A DNA stretch of 56,659 nt. Origin: Trabulsiella guamensis ATCC 49490 (GTDB lineage: Bacteria > Pseudomonadota > Gammaproteobacteria > Enterobacterales > Enterobacteriaceae). Each line of letters opens with the position of its first letter. Position 1 is the stretch's first letter. The stretch is taken from NCBI RefSeq assembly GCF_000734965.1, contig NZ_JMTB01000029.1, positions 1 through 56,659 on the forward strand, written 5' to 3'. Both the position numbers and the translations under genes were made by a program. Shown one piece after another: positions 1 to 9,428 of the stretch. The notes beneath the pieces were generated by a model, which was not told where the DNA came from, searched no databases, and saw nothing but the letters and a program-made list of their open reading frames with translations.

Positions 1-662
1 ATGCCGTGGTAAGACTCCATCTCATGGATACGCCCTGGCGAGGCGCGGTCAGCGTGAAACCAGCTCTCAAAATGACGGCGATAGGAGCAGTTGGCGCGAA
101 ACGCATAAATACTGGCGCCGTTCACTTCGCTGGCCCGTTTGACCGGCGCATGGCCATGTGGGGTGACAATCATCATCTCTTCACGATAGACCGGAATGCC
201 TTCCAGACCGGGATGCATGACCGGGCCATCGACAAACGCCGCACTCAGCGTACCCTCGGTCACACCGTCAATCATGGTACCGGAAGGGCCGGTCGCCAGA
301 TCAAACTGAATTTTGGGGTAGCGCTGGTTATAGCGCGCCAGCGTTTCAGGAATGCGCACCGCCGCCGTGCTTTCCAGTGACCCCAGCGCAAACAGGCCCT
401 GCGGTTCATCGCCCGCGACCACCATTCTGGCTTCATCCACTAACGCGAGGATCTGCTGGCTGTAGCGCAGGAAACTGTGCCCGGCCGGGGAGAGACGCAG
501 CCGCTGGTTCTCACGAATAAACAACTCAACGCCGAGATCGGCCTCCAGTTGACGGATCCGGGTCGTCAGATTAGAAGGCACCCGGTGAACTTTTTGCGCC
601 GCGAGGGTAATGCTGCCTGTCTGGGCGACGGCATTGAACATCTCAAGTTGCGTCAGATCCAT
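1..662 (-). CDS. yneJ: LysR-family regulator YneJ/PtrR (C-terminus cut by window edge)
   Basis: Reading from 662 downward gives a protein starting [17 protein letters not shown], a typical LysR N-terminal winged helix (residues about 1-60), followed by the substrate-binding domain. About 220 codons are present and the frame stays open to base 1, so the C-terminus lies outside the window. In E. coli the same gene (yneJ, renamed ptrR) sits divergently beside yneI/sad and controls it in putrescine/GABA catabolism; the arrangement here is identical. The identification rests on the N-terminal sequence and the divergent sad gene. Plus-strand ORFs inside this interval are shadows. Confidence 0.9.
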   Translation of the reverse strand, partial: MDLTQLEMFNAVAQTGSITLAAQKVHRVPSNLTTRIRQLEADLGVELFIRENQRLRLSPAGHSFLRYSQQILALVDEARMVVAGDEPQGLFALGSLESTAAVRIPETLARYNQRYPKIQFDLATGPSGTMIDGVTEGTLSAAFVDGPVMHPGLEGIPVYREEMMIVTPHGHAPVKRASEVNGASIYAFRANCSYRRHFESWFHADRASPGRIHEMESYHG

Positions 663-765
663 AGTATTCTCGATTCGTGAACAAGCTGGTTAATATTATT
701 CATTTTTCATAAACGAAAGAGTAGGCCAGGATGAGAACACAACGCAATCGACTGAGAGAGAAAAT
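663..765. promoter_or_regulatory. Divergent yneJ / sad control region
   Basis: This 103-bp AT-rich gap holds the promoters of both divergent genes. A GAGAGAG purine run 6-12 bases before the ATG at 766 serves as ribosome binding site for sad. LysR regulators normally bind such intergenic regions. I do not see one unambiguous T-N11-A palindrome, so no operator is placed. Confidence 0.5.
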
Positions 766-2151
766 ATGAGCTCACCTGCAACCCACGCAATTTCCGTCAA
801 TCCGGCAACCGGCGAGGTGCTCTCGTCATTGCCGTGGGCCACTGCCGACCAGGTTGACAACGCCATCGCGCAAGCTGACAGCGGCTATCGCCAGTGGCGG
901 CAGAAAACTGTTGCGGAGCGGGCCGATGCGCTGCGTGCGGTCGGTAAGACGCTGCGCGAACATGCCGATGAAATGGCGTTACTGATCACCCGTGAAATGG
1001 GGAAACCGATCGCCCAGGCGCGAGGCGAAGTGACGAAATCCGCCAGTCTGTTTGACTGGTATGCCGAACACGGCCCGGCGATGCTGGCAACTGAACCCAC
1101 AATGGTTGAAAATCAGCAGGCGGTCATTGAATACCGTTCGCTGGGCCCGATTCTGGCGGTGATGCCGTGGAACTTCCCGCTATGGCAGGTGGTGCGCGGC
1201 GCGGTACCAATTCTGCTGGCCGGTAACAGCTATTTACTGAAACATGCTCCCAACGTGATGGGTTGCGCGGCGTTAATCGGCGAGATCTTCACAAAAGCCG
1301 GGATCCCACAGGGTGTTTTCGGCTGGGTCAATGCCACGAACGACGGTGTCAGCCAGGCGATAAACGATTCGCGCATTGCCGCGGTGACCGTCACCGGCAG
1401 CGTACGGGCAGGGAAAGCGATTGGCGCACAGTCCGGCGCGGCGCTGAAAAAATGTGTTCTTGAACTGGGTGGTTCCGATCCGTTTATCGTGCTGAATGAT
1501 GCTGATCTGGACCTCGCCGTACAGGCCGCCGTTACTGGCCGTTATCAGAACACCGGGCAGGTATGTGCTGCCGCAAAACGTTTTATCATCGAAGCCGGTA
1601 TTGCCGACGCCTTCACGGAGAAATTTGTCGCCGCGACGGCGAAACTAAAGATGGGCTCTCCCGAAGAGGAGCAGAACTACCTCGGGCCGATGGCTCGTTT
1701 TGATCTGCGTGATGAACTGGATCAGCAGGTACAGAAGACGCTCGCCGAAGGCGCTACATTATTGCTGGGTGGCGAGAAAGTGGCCGGGCAGGGTAACTAC
1801 TACGCACCCACTGTGCTGGGTAACGTCACCCGTGAGATGACCGCATTTCGTCAGGAGATGTTTGGCCCTGTGGCGGCCATTATTATCGCCCGCGATGCTG
1901 ATCACGCGCTGGAGCTGGCGAACGACAGCGAGTTCGGGCTTTCTGCTACGGTCTTTACCGCCAGTGACCAACAGGCACAGCGTTTTGCCCGCGAGCTGGA
2001 GTGTGGTGGCGTCTTTATCAACGGCTACAGCGCCAGCGATGCCCGTGTGGCATTCGGTGGTGTGAAGAAAAGCGGTTTTGGTCGTGAATTGTCGCACTTC
2101 GGGTTGCGGGAATTCTGCAACGTACAAACGGTATGGAAAGACCGCCGCTAA
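766..2151 (+). CDS. sad: Succinate-semialdehyde dehydrogenase, NAD-type (Sad/YneI)
   Basis: Aldehyde dehydrogenase of 461 aa, within one residue of E. coli Sad, which oxidises succinate semialdehyde to succinate in GABA, putrescine and arginine breakdown. Visible hallmarks are the PWNFPLW substrate/cofactor loop (about residue 130), the catalytic general base in LELGGSDPF (about 235), the nucleophilic cysteine in NTGQVCAAAKRF (about 270) and the EMFGPV segment (about 365). It is cytosolic, with no signal peptide. It is transcribed divergently from its presumed regulator yneJ and followed by a hairpin terminator. E. coli Sad works with NAD; cofactor choice cannot be read directly from the sequence. 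Confidence 0.95.
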   Translation: MSSPATHAISVNPATGEVLSSLPWATADQVDNAIAQADSGYRQWRQKTVAERADALRAVGKTLREHADEMALLITREMGKPIAQARGEVTKSASLFDWYAEHGPAMLATEPTMVENQQAVIEYRSLGPILAVMPWNFPLWQVVRGAVPILLAGNSYLLKHAPNVMGCAALIGEIFTKAGIPQGVFGWVNATNDGVSQAINDSRIAAVTVTGSVRAGKAIGAQSGAALKKCVLELGGSDPFIVLNDADLDLAVQAAVTGRYQNTGQVCAAAKRFIIEAGIADAFTEKFVAATAKLKMGSPEEEQNYLGPMARFDLRDELDQQVQKTLAEGATLLLGGEKVAGQGNYYAPTVLGNVTREMTAFRQEMFGPVAAIIIARDADHALELANDSEFGLSATVFTASDQQAQRFARELECGGVFINGYSASDARVAFGGVKKSGFGRELSHFGLREFCNVQTVWKDRR

Positions 2152-2160
2152 GCCATTCCC

Positions 2161-2190
2161 GGGACGCCATACGGCGTCCTGTCATTTTTC
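2161..2190 (+). terminator. Probable terminator after sad
   Basis: Stem GGACGCC (2162-2168), loop ATAC, stem GGCGTCC (2173-2179), then TGTCATTTTTC. Seven G/C-rich pairs with an imperfect U tract, ten bases after the sad stop codon. Confidence 0.6.
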
Positions 2191-2245
2191 TATCATGGTT
2201 CTGTCATTTTCATTCCGTAGACTCGCGCCTGTCTAGTCGTAACAG

Positions 2246-3844
2246 ATGAAAATCATGAACTTAACTCAAACTCTTCGGCGTTTCACACAACGCTTTTTTC
2301 CACGGCAGTTCGGCCTGCTGGCAGGGATTTTTTGCATCATTGGTTTATTCTCTGCCTTGCAGATTACCTCCTCATTCCTTCTCACATTTTCCTTAAAAGA
2401 CGCGCAGCGTAACGAACAGCGTAATCAACAGGCGCATCTCCAGCAGGTGAAGGTTGACGAAGCGCGCGTATCATTGCTGGCGGCGAGCGATCTGCTCAAC
2501 CGCGCTGGCGTCTATTTTATGCAGGATAAAGAAACCGGCTCGGTGGGAAGCTGGAACAGCCTGATGGATGAGGCGCAGAAAGCGCTGGTGCAGTCGCAAA
2601 CCGCCTGGCAGGCCTGGCTGGCGCTGAATCCGCCGAAGGACAAGGGCTTGATCAACAGCTATCAAATGTTTTACGGCGCGATCAAGGAGCAGGCGGACGG
2701 ACTGACGAAGACCCAGTCGATCGATGCCTTTTTTGCCGTGCCCGTGCAGGCGTTTCAGTCTGATTTTAACGACAACTACGCCCGATTCCAGCAGGCCAGC
2801 GAAACCCAGGCGGAAGCGGGGCGGCAGGCGTTAATGAGTAATCTCTCCTCTCTTCAGACGCTATTTTTGGTGGCCCCGGCATTACTGGTGGTGATTGCCG
2901 CGATGGTATGGACAGGTATGTCGCGCTGGGTCATTTCCCCGCTGCGACAGCTGATTACCCATATCAATACGCTGGCGGCAGGGGATCTCTCCCGTCCGCT
3001 GCCCACTGTCACCCGTTTTAACCGCGAAATCGATCAACTGAGTCTCAGCATTGGCGACATGCAGCGCGGACTGCAGCAACTGGTAACTCGCGTCAACCAG
3101 GCCACCGGTTCGATGATGACGCAGATCGATCACCTGGTGGAAGGTAACGAGAAACTCCTTCAGCAGTCGGTCAAACAGGCGCAGGAGCTGGATGAAGTCA
3201 CCACCCATATCGCCCGTATGGAATCACACGTTGAAGGCAACACCGGTTATGCGCAGCTTGCCAGCCAGCGGGCGGATGAAGCGCGCCAGGTGGCGGCTGG
3301 CGGTGACCGGATGATGGTCACGGTGAATGAATCTATGCAGGCGATTGTTGATCGTTCTGCAGAAATGCGGGGGATCGTGGCGATGATCGACAGCGTTGCC
3401 TTCCAGACCAATATTCTGGCGCTTAACGCCGCCATTGAAGCGGCTCATGCAGGCAATCAGGGGCGCGGGTTTGCAGTCGTGGCGAAAGAAGTGGGTTTGC
3501 TGGCGCGCAAGAGTAGCCAGTCCACGCAAACCATTCAGGAGCTGATTAACCATTCACTGGACGGTATCGAACAGGGATCGAGAGCGGTAAATCGTCTGGA
3601 AGATAACCTGCAAAAAGTCACCGGACTGGTGGGCCATTTGAGTGGTTTACTGAATGAGATCTCACAGGCTACTCTCAGTCAGGGAGACAGTATTCATCAG
3701 ATGACCCGCCAGTTACACACCCTGAACCTGGTCGCACGGCAGACCGGCGAACTGGTCGACTATGCGACAAAATCATCGGGTAAGTTGCAGGAAAGCTCGC
3801 AATTACTGAAGCAGGCCGTCACCCGTTTTCGACTTCCCGCCTGA
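2246..3844 (+). CDS. Methyl-accepting chemotaxis protein with atypical hairpin tip
   Basis: Transmembrane chemoreceptor of 532 aa. An N-terminal TM helix (about 20-45) is followed by a periplasmic four-helix-type domain (about 45-210), a second TM helix (LFLVAPALLVVIAAMVW, about 210-230), HAMP (WVISPLRQLITHINTLAAGD) and a long coiled-coil signalling domain. The tip reads AFQTNILALNAAIEAAHAG then NQGRGFAVVAKEVGLLARKS. In Tsr-type receptors the AHAGNQ positions are ARAGEQ and the EVGLL positions EVRNL, so three normally invariant contact residues differ. The C-terminus (RFRLPA) lacks the NWETF CheR/CheB docking pentapeptide. No sigma-28 promoter is evident. ATGs at 2246 and 2255 are both possible starts with weak SD. 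It precedes glsB; the ligand is unknown. Confidence 0.9.
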   Translation: MKIMNLTQTLRRFTQRFFPRQFGLLAGIFCIIGLFSALQITSSFLLTFSLKDAQRNEQRNQQAHLQQVKVDEARVSLLAASDLLNRAGVYFMQDKETGSVGSWNSLMDEAQKALVQSQTAWQAWLALNPPKDKGLINSYQMFYGAIKEQADGLTKTQSIDAFFAVPVQAFQSDFNDNYARFQQASETQAEAGRQALMSNLSSLQTLFLVAPALLVVIAAMVWTGMSRWVISPLRQLITHINTLAAGDLSRPLPTVTRFNREIDQLSLSIGDMQRGLQQLVTRVNQATGSMMTQIDHLVEGNEKLLQQSVKQAQELDEVTTHIARMESHVEGNTGYAQLASQRADEARQVAAGGDRMMVTVNESMQAIVDRSAEMRGIVAMIDSVAFQTNILALNAAIEAAHAGNQGRGFAVVAKEVGLLARKSSQSTQTIQELINHSLDGIEQGSRAVNRLEDNLQKVTGLVGHLSGLLNEISQATLSQGDSIHQMTRQLHTLNLVARQTGELVDYATKSSGKLQESSQLLKQAVTRFRLPA

Positions 3845-3907
3845 CGTCAGACATGTCGCTCTGGTATACTCGCAGGCCGAATTTGACCTGCGGGCGAGGA
3901 GCAGTAA

Positions 3908-4834
3908 GTGGCTACGGTCATTAATAACACGATGCTGGACGCCATTCTGGCTGACGTCCGGCCACTGATTGGGCGCGGCAAGGTGGCGGATTACATTCCG
4001 GCGCTGGCCTGTATTCCGGGAAACAAGCTTGGCATCGCCATCAGCACTGTCGACGGCCAGCATTATTCCGCTGGCGATGCGCACGAACGTTTCTCCATCC
4101 AGTCAATTTCTAAAGTGCTCAGCCTGATCGTCGCCATGAACCACTATAAGGAAGAGGAGATCTGGCAGCGGGTCGGGAAAGATCCCTCCGGCCAGCCGTT
4201 CAACTCCCTGTTGCAGCTGGAAATGGAGCAGGGCATTCCTCGCAATCCGTTTATCAACGCCGGGGCGCTGGTGGTCTGTGATATGTTACAGGGACGGCTG
4301 AGCGCACCAAGACAGCGCATGCTGGAAATTGTCCGCAAACTCAGTGGCAAAACGGATATCAGTTATGACGCCGTGGTTGCCCGATCAGAGCTTGATCACT
4401 CTGCCCGCAATGCCGCCATCGCCTGGCTGATGAAATCATTTGGCAATTTTCATCATGACGTGGCGACAGTATTGCAGAACTACTTTCATTACTGTTCACT
4501 GAAAATGAGTTGTTCAGAACTGGCACGCACGTTTCTGTTTCTGGCAGACAGGGGCAGGGCACCGCATCTCACTTCACCGGTGATAACACCGTTGCAGACG
4601 CGGCAGGTCAATGCCCTGATGGCGACAAGCGGAATGTATCAGAACGCCGGAGAGTTCGCCTGGCGCGTGGGGTTACCAGCCAAATCCGGCGTGGGTGGGG
4701 GGATTGTCGCGATTGTGCCGCAGGAGATGGCCATTGCAGTCTGGAGCCCTGAACTGGATGACGCGGGGAATTCACTGGCAGGGATCGCTGCTCTTGAAAA
4801 ACTAACTCGACAGCTGGGTTACTCGGTTTACTAG
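3908..4834 (+). CDS. glsB: Glutaminase (GlsB/YneH)
   Basis: Serine-dependent glutaminase of 308 aa, the normal size, hydrolysing glutamine to glutamate and ammonia in the cytosol. It shows the beta-lactamase-like fold signature with the catalytic SxxK in [10 protein letters not shown] (about residues 64-72), the [10 protein letters not shown] substrate segment, and the C-terminal AKSGVGGGI motif. The start is GTG at 3908, with GAGGAG at 3896-3901 as a well spaced SD. E. coli YneH has the same position between sad and yneG. It is followed directly by yneG and probably shares a transcript with it. Confidence 0.95.
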   Translation: MATVINNTMLDAILADVRPLIGRGKVADYIPALACIPGNKLGIAISTVDGQHYSAGDAHERFSIQSISKVLSLIVAMNHYKEEEIWQRVGKDPSGQPFNSLLQLEMEQGIPRNPFINAGALVVCDMLQGRLSAPRQRMLEIVRKLSGKTDISYDAVVARSELDHSARNAAIAWLMKSFGNFHHDVATVLQNYFHYCSLKMSCSELARTFLFLADRGRAPHLTSPVITPLQTRQVNALMATSGMYQNAGEFAWRVGLPAKSGVGGGIVAIVPQEMAIAVWSPELDDAGNSLAGIAALEKLTRQLGYSVY

Positions 4835-4840
4835 TTGATT

Positions 4841-5200
4841 ATGGATCCACTTGATTCTCTCTTTGCCCGCCTGGCGCGCTCGACGTTTCGCGCCCGGTTT
4901 CGTCTCGGCCCGAAAGAGCGGCAGTACTGCATTGATAAGGGCCCGGAAGTGATTGACCGTCATGCCGCCGATTTCATCGCCAGCCGTCTGGCGCCCGCCC
5001 AGCCGAAGAATGACGGGAAACAAACGCCGATGCGCGGTCATCCGGTGTTTATTGCGCAGCATGCGACAGCCACCTGTTGCCGCGGTTGCCTACAAAAGTG
5101 GCATCAGATCCCGCAGGGAACCCCACTCAGCGAAGAACAGCAACAGTATATTGTGGCGGTGATCCATCACTGGCTGGTCATTCAGATGAATTCGCAATAG
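4841..5200 (+). CDS. yneG: YneG, DUF4186 protein
   Basis: Small protein of 119 aa, same length as E. coli YneG when started at the ATG at 4841 (MDPLDSLFARL); an in-frame TTG at 4835 directly abuts the glsB stop but is unlikely. It contains a CCRGC cysteine cluster (about residue 78-82) followed by LQKWHQIPQG, which could bind a metal or be redox active. It is cytosolic and of unknown function. It lies 6 bp after glsB, so the two are probably cotranscribed. Confidence 0.85.
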   Translation: MDPLDSLFARLARSTFRARFRLGPKERQYCIDKGPEVIDRHAADFIASRLAPAQPKNDGKQTPMRGHPVFIAQHATATCCRGCLQKWHQIPQGTPLSEEQQQYIVAVIHHWLVIQMNSQ

Positions 5201-5304
5201 ATAATTTTTTGGAGAAAATATCGTGTAATTTTTTTTCAGGATAATATGATGACTTCACCTGCAACCGTAAACTAATTACGAAAGTAATTACCGGATAAAT
5301 ATAC

Positions 5305-6723
5305 ATGCGCTCATTTTCACTGACGTCTTTCACGTTATTTCGTGAAGAACAACCCGTGCGGGATGCGCTGGTAGTATTTATTTTAACAACTCTGTTCTAT
5401 TTCTTTGGCGCGATGCTGAGAATGGTGCAGGAACTCTCACTGTTCTGGCCGCTGAACGCTGTCATGGCGGGCGTATTCGCCCGTTACGCGTTTCTGAATC
5501 GCGGTATCCATTACGCCATCTGTTATGTCGCAATGCTGGTATATGATGCAATAACCACACAATGGGGAATGGCATCGCTGGTTATTAATCTGTCGAATAT
5601 GGTTTTTATCGTGACAGTGGCTCAGTTGGTATTACGTGATAAAAGACGAATAAATAATATGCCCGGCCCGCTGAGTACCTTGCATTTATTTTATTATTGT
5701 CTGCTTGCGGCAATATTATCGTCTTTACTCGGTGCCGTCGGGTCGGTGGGTATTGACCGTCAGGCTTTTCTTCCGTTGTTTGCTGACTGGTTCAGCGAGC
5801 AGTTCTCTACCGGTGTGCTGTTTTTGCCATGCATCATGACGATGGCGTGGCCCGCAAACCTGCCCGGTTTTCGTTTGCGCGCACTGATTCCGGTGGTGGC
5901 GCTCATCTTTTCGATGGCTGCCGCCTTACTGGTCGGCGGAGCAGGGAGCCTGGCTTTTCCTCTGCCTGCGCTTATCTGGTGCGCTGTGCGTTACCCGTTG
6001 CCGTTGACCTGCCTGCTGACGCTGGTGATCGGTTGCGCTGAAATTTTACTTGTAGCGAACAATATTCTTAATCTCTCCGTGTCGGCTCCGCTGGAGACGC
6101 CGCAGCTGTTCTCCACGCGTCTTGGCATTGCCGCGCTGGTAATGAGCCCGGTGATGGTTGCCGCCAGTGTTGATGCCATCAGCAAACTTATGAAGCAGGT
6201 CGCGTTGCGCGCCGATTTCGATTTTCTGACCCGGGTTTATTCGCGCTCCGGCCTCTATGAAGCGCTGAAAAAAATAGAACATACCGATGACAGTTATCTG
6301 ACCGTGATGCTGCTGGATCTCGACTATTTCAAAAGCATCAACGACAACTATGGGCATGAGTGCGGCGATTATGTACTGGCTTCCTTCGCGCAACAGGTAA
6401 AAGCGTTGGTTGGCGAAAAAGGGCTGGTGGCGCGAATGGGCGGTGAGGAGTTTGCGATCGCCGTGCTTACCGACGATGCCGCCGAAGGCTATGCGCTGGC
6501 GGAGAGGATCCGCAGCGCCATTGAAGCGTATCCGTTCCGCTGGCATCAGGACACGCTGCGGCTGACCGTGAGCATAGGCATTGGTACTCGCAGCCCAGGA
6601 ATTTCTCCCGTATCAGAGACGTTCAATCTGTTGTTGGTGGAAGCGGATGAATATCTTTATCGATCGAAAAAGATGGGGCGCAACCGCACGAGCATCCGGC
6701 GCGATGAACCGGTGTTATTTTAA
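5305..6723 (+). CDS. dgcF: Membrane diguanylate cyclase YneF (DgcF), MASE1-GGDEF
   Basis: Protein of 472 aa matching E. coli YneF. About eight hydrophobic helices form an N-terminal MASE1-type sensor (residues about 20-290). The GGDEF domain (about 305-465) has DLDYFKSINDNYGH and the active-site motif RMGGEEF, so cyclase activity making c-di-GMP is expected. The RxxD inhibitory I-site normally five residues before GGDEF is absent (EKGLVAR instead), suggesting no product feedback. The SD (GGA) is weak. The upstream leader contains a TAATTAC/GTAATTA hairpin with a GAAA loop at 5272-5289. Confidence 0.92.
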   Translation: MRSFSLTSFTLFREEQPVRDALVVFILTTLFYFFGAMLRMVQELSLFWPLNAVMAGVFARYAFLNRGIHYAICYVAMLVYDAITTQWGMASLVINLSNMVFIVTVAQLVLRDKRRINNMPGPLSTLHLFYYCLLAAILSSLLGAVGSVGIDRQAFLPLFADWFSEQFSTGVLFLPCIMTMAWPANLPGFRLRALIPVVALIFSMAAALLVGGAGSLAFPLPALIWCAVRYPLPLTCLLTLVIGCAEILLVANNILNLSVSAPLETPQLFSTRLGIAALVMSPVMVAASVDAISKLMKQVALRADFDFLTRVYSRSGLYEALKKIEHTDDSYLTVMLLDLDYFKSINDNYGHECGDYVLASFAQQVKALVGEKGLVARMGGEEFAIAVLTDDAAEGYALAERIRSAIEAYPFRWHQDTLRLTVSIGIGTRSPGISPVSETFNLLLVEADEYLYRSKKMGRNRTSIRRDEPVLF

Positions 6724-6804
6724 TTAACAGGTGACGTTGTCACTTATCAGTGAAATCTAGCGATATTACGCTAAAATTTAATGACTTTCCCTGGAGGATA
6801 AGTC

Positions 6805-7788
6805 ATGAAAACGCCAGAAATCCCCAAAAATGAAGCCCAGCGTCTGGCTGCCTTACGTGACTCCGGCTTGCTGGACGCGGGCGATCCACACCGTTTTGAC
6901 CGGCTTACGCGGCTGGCAAAGCATCTTTTTAATGTTCCGATGGCACTGGTGACGTTGGTGGATGAAACGACGCTGGTGTTCAAATCATCTGAAGGCGTGA
7001 GCTGGAAAACCCTGCCGCGCAATATCTCATTCTGCGGGCACGCGATTCTCAGCGAACGGCCGCTGATTGTACCCGATGCCACCACTGACGAACGCTTTAG
7101 CGACAATCCGTTGGTGACAGGAAATCCTCACATCCGCTTTTATGCCGGGTATCCGCTGCGTTTGCCTGACGGTGCCATCGTGGGATCGTTCTGCCTGATA
7201 GATCATGAAACTCGCGGCTTCGCGCCTGCAGAGCAGGAGATGCTCAAAGACCTGGCGTCAATCGTAGAAGATGATTTTGCAATATTCAGCGTAGCCACCA
7301 CTGACGATCTGACCGGGTTGCTGAACCGCCGCGGGTTTGAGCATCTGGCAAACTACGCCATTGCGTCATCCAGTCGCCGTGCAGAACCGCTGACGCTCGG
7401 CTGGATCGATCTTGATAAGTTCAAGGAGATTAATGACAACTTTGGCCATGATCAGGGCGATGCGGCGCTGCGCGCGCTGGCCGAGCTGATGCGTAAAACC
7501 TTCCGCGAATCCGATCTGCTGGTGCGGCATGGCGGAGACGAATTTGCCATTCTGTTTCTGGACACCAATGAAAACGGGGCGTTTATCGCCATGCAACATA
7601 TGGCTGAAGTGACTGACGCATTCAACGCCACCTCAGGTAAACCCTGGCGTCTGGCGTTTTCGTGGGGGGTAACGGAGTTCGACCATGCCGCATACAGCGA
7701 TGTGCAAAGCTGGCTCAGGGCGACGGATAAGCGCATGTATGAGATGAAACTCCAGCGCGATATTAATCAATGGAATAATAATATTTGA
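6805..7788 (+). CDS. GAF-GGDEF diguanylate cyclase (soluble)
   Basis: Protein of 327 aa without membrane segments. Residues about 10-155 form a GAF domain of the kind common before GGDEF modules (starts NEAQRLAALRDSGLLD, contains FCGHAI and FYAGYPLRLPDG). The GGDEF domain (about 165-325) carries DLTGLLNRRGF, DLDKFKEINDNFGHD and the intact active site HGGDEFAILF. An RESD sits exactly five residues before GGDEF, a canonical I-site, so product inhibition is likely, unlike the neighbouring DgcF. It has a strong SD (GGAGG) seven bases before the ATG. It is not part of the E. coli K-12 yneF-uxaB order, so it is an extra c-di-GMP input here. Confidence 0.9.
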   Translation: MKTPEIPKNEAQRLAALRDSGLLDAGDPHRFDRLTRLAKHLFNVPMALVTLVDETTLVFKSSEGVSWKTLPRNISFCGHAILSERPLIVPDATTDERFSDNPLVTGNPHIRFYAGYPLRLPDGAIVGSFCLIDHETRGFAPAEQEMLKDLASIVEDDFAIFSVATTDDLTGLLNRRGFEHLANYAIASSSRRAEPLTLGWIDLDKFKEINDNFGHDQGDAALRALAELMRKTFRESDLLVRHGGDEFAILFLDTNENGAFIAMQHMAEVTDAFNATSGKPWRLAFSWGVTEFDHAAYSDVQSWLRATDKRMYEMKLQRDINQWNNNI

Positions 7789-7838
7789 TTCAAAGCAGGG
7801 TTCTGTGGTTTATACATCTGATAAGTTATTAGACCAAT

Positions 7839-7853
7839 AATACAGGTTGTATT
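7839..7853. promoter_or_regulatory. Palindrome upstream of uxaB, candidate ExuR operator
   Basis: AATACA-GGT-TGTATT is a perfect interrupted palindrome 23 bp before the uxaB start. It is flanked by two ACCAATA copies (7833-7839 and 7854-7860). In E. coli uxaB is repressed by ExuR and relieved by hexuronates; the assignment to ExuR is inference from that, not from an exact consensus match. Confidence 0.4.
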
Positions 7854-7876
7854 ACCAATAACCGAGGGAACCCATA

Positions 7877-9328
7877 GTGAAAACGTTAAACCGCCGTGAT
7901 TTTCCGGGCGCGCAGTACCCTGAGCGCATCATCCAGTTTGGTGAAGGCAACTTCTTACGCGCCTTCATCGACTGGCAGATCGATCTGTTGAATGAACATG
8001 CCGGTATGAATTCAGGTGTGGTGGTGGTTCGTCCGATTGCCAGCGATTTCCCGCCATCACTCAGTACGCAGGATGGCCTGTATACCACCATTATTCGCGG
8101 CCTGAATGAGAAGGGCGAGGCGGTCAGCGAAGCCCGGCTGATTCGTTCGGTCAATCGTGAAATCAGCGTTTATTCACACTATCAGGCGTTTCTGGAACTG
8201 GCGCACAACCCGGAGATGCGTTTCGTCTTCTCTAATACCACCGAGGCCGGCATAAGCTATCACGAAGGGGATAAGTTTGATGATGCGCCAGCAGTGAGTT
8301 ACCCGGCGAAACTGACCCGTCTGCTATTCGAGCGTTTCAGCCATTTCAATGGTGCGCAGGATAAAGGCTGGGTGATTATTCCATGCGAATTGATTGATTA
8401 TAATGGTGATGCACTACGCGAACTGGTGCTACGTTATGCACAAGAGTGGGCGCTGCCGCAGACATTTGTGGCGTGGCTCGACAGTGCCAACCATTTTTGC
8501 TCAACGCTGGTTGACCGCATTGTGACCGGTTATCCGCGTGATGAAGCGGCCAGCATCGAGGCCGGACTGGGGTATAAAGACAGCTTCCTCGACACGGCGG
8601 AACATTTCTACCTGTTTGTGATCCAGGGCCCCAAATCACTGGCCGCTGAACTGCACCTGGATAAATATCCACTGAATGTACTGATCGTTGACGACATCAA
8701 GCCGTATAAAGAACGCAAAGTGGCAATCCTTAATGGCGCACATACAGCGCTGGTACCGGTGGCATTCCAGGCCGGGCTGAATACTGTCGGCGAAGCGATG
8801 AGTGATGCGGAAATCTGCGCATTTGTAGAAAAAGCAATCTACGAGGAGATTATTCCGGTTCTGGATTTACCGCGTGATGAGCTGGAATCTTTTGCCAGCG
8901 CAGTCACCGGGCGTTTCCGCAACCCGTATATCAAGCATCAGTTACTGTCGATTGCCCTGAACGGAATGACCAAATTTCGCACCCGTATTTTGCCGCAGTT
9001 GCTGGCAGGGCAGAAAGCAAGCGGCGAACTGCCGGCGCGTTTGACGTTTGCACTGGCTGCGCTGATCGCGTTCTACCGTGGCGAACGTGGCGGTGAAACG
9101 TACCCGGTGCAGGACGATGCGGAGTGGATAGAGCGTTACCAGCTGCTGTGGGCGCAGCACCGCGATCGTCAGATCACCACTCGTCAACTGGTCGACAGCG
9201 TTCTGTCAGTGACATCTCATTGGGAACAGGATCTCACTGCCGTTTCCGGGCTGGCAGAGCAGGTGACACGCGACCTGGATACTATCCTGACAAAAGGGAT
9301 GCGCAACGCCGTTCAGCCGCTGTGCTAA
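7877..9328 (+). CDS. uxaB: Tagaturonate reductase / altronate oxidoreductase UxaB
   Basis: NAD-dependent polyol dehydrogenase family enzyme of 483 aa, the usual length of UxaB, which interconverts D-tagaturonate and D-altronate in galacturonate catabolism. The N-terminal nucleotide-binding region contains [16 protein letters not shown] and later VVRPIASDF. The C-terminal helical domain includes the family signature [19 protein letters not shown] (about residues 272-290), with the catalytic lysine in this block. The start is GTG at 7877 after GAGGGAA. It directly follows the yneF region as in E. coli. A Rho-independent terminator follows. Confidence 0.95.
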   Translation: MKTLNRRDFPGAQYPERIIQFGEGNFLRAFIDWQIDLLNEHAGMNSGVVVVRPIASDFPPSLSTQDGLYTTIIRGLNEKGEAVSEARLIRSVNREISVYSHYQAFLELAHNPEMRFVFSNTTEAGISYHEGDKFDDAPAVSYPAKLTRLLFERFSHFNGAQDKGWVIIPCELIDYNGDALRELVLRYAQEWALPQTFVAWLDSANHFCSTLVDRIVTGYPRDEAASIEAGLGYKDSFLDTAEHFYLFVIQGPKSLAAELHLDKYPLNVLIVDDIKPYKERKVAILNGAHTALVPVAFQAGLNTVGEAMSDAEICAFVEKAIYEEIIPVLDLPRDELESFASAVTGRFRNPYIKHQLLSIALNGMTKFRTRILPQLLAGQKASGELPARLTFALAALIAFYRGERGGETYPVQDDAEWIERYQLLWAQHRDRQITTRQLVDSVLSVTSHWEQDLTAVSGLAEQVTRDLDTILTKGMRNAVQPLC

Positions 9329-9347
9329 GGTAGTTTAATTATTTAAG

Positions 9348-9378
9348 CGGAGGATATATTGGTATTCTCCGTTTTTTT
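9348..9378 (+). terminator. Rho-independent terminator after uxaB
   Basis: Stem arms CGGAG (9348-9352) and CTCCG (9367-9371), extendable through the loop by ATA/TAT pairing, followed by seven T residues. It lies 19 bp after the uxaB stop. Confidence 0.85.
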
Positions 9379-9428
9379 ATTTACTAATTTATCCGCATTA
9401 CTGTCCTGTCTCATCAGGTTAAAGAAGG

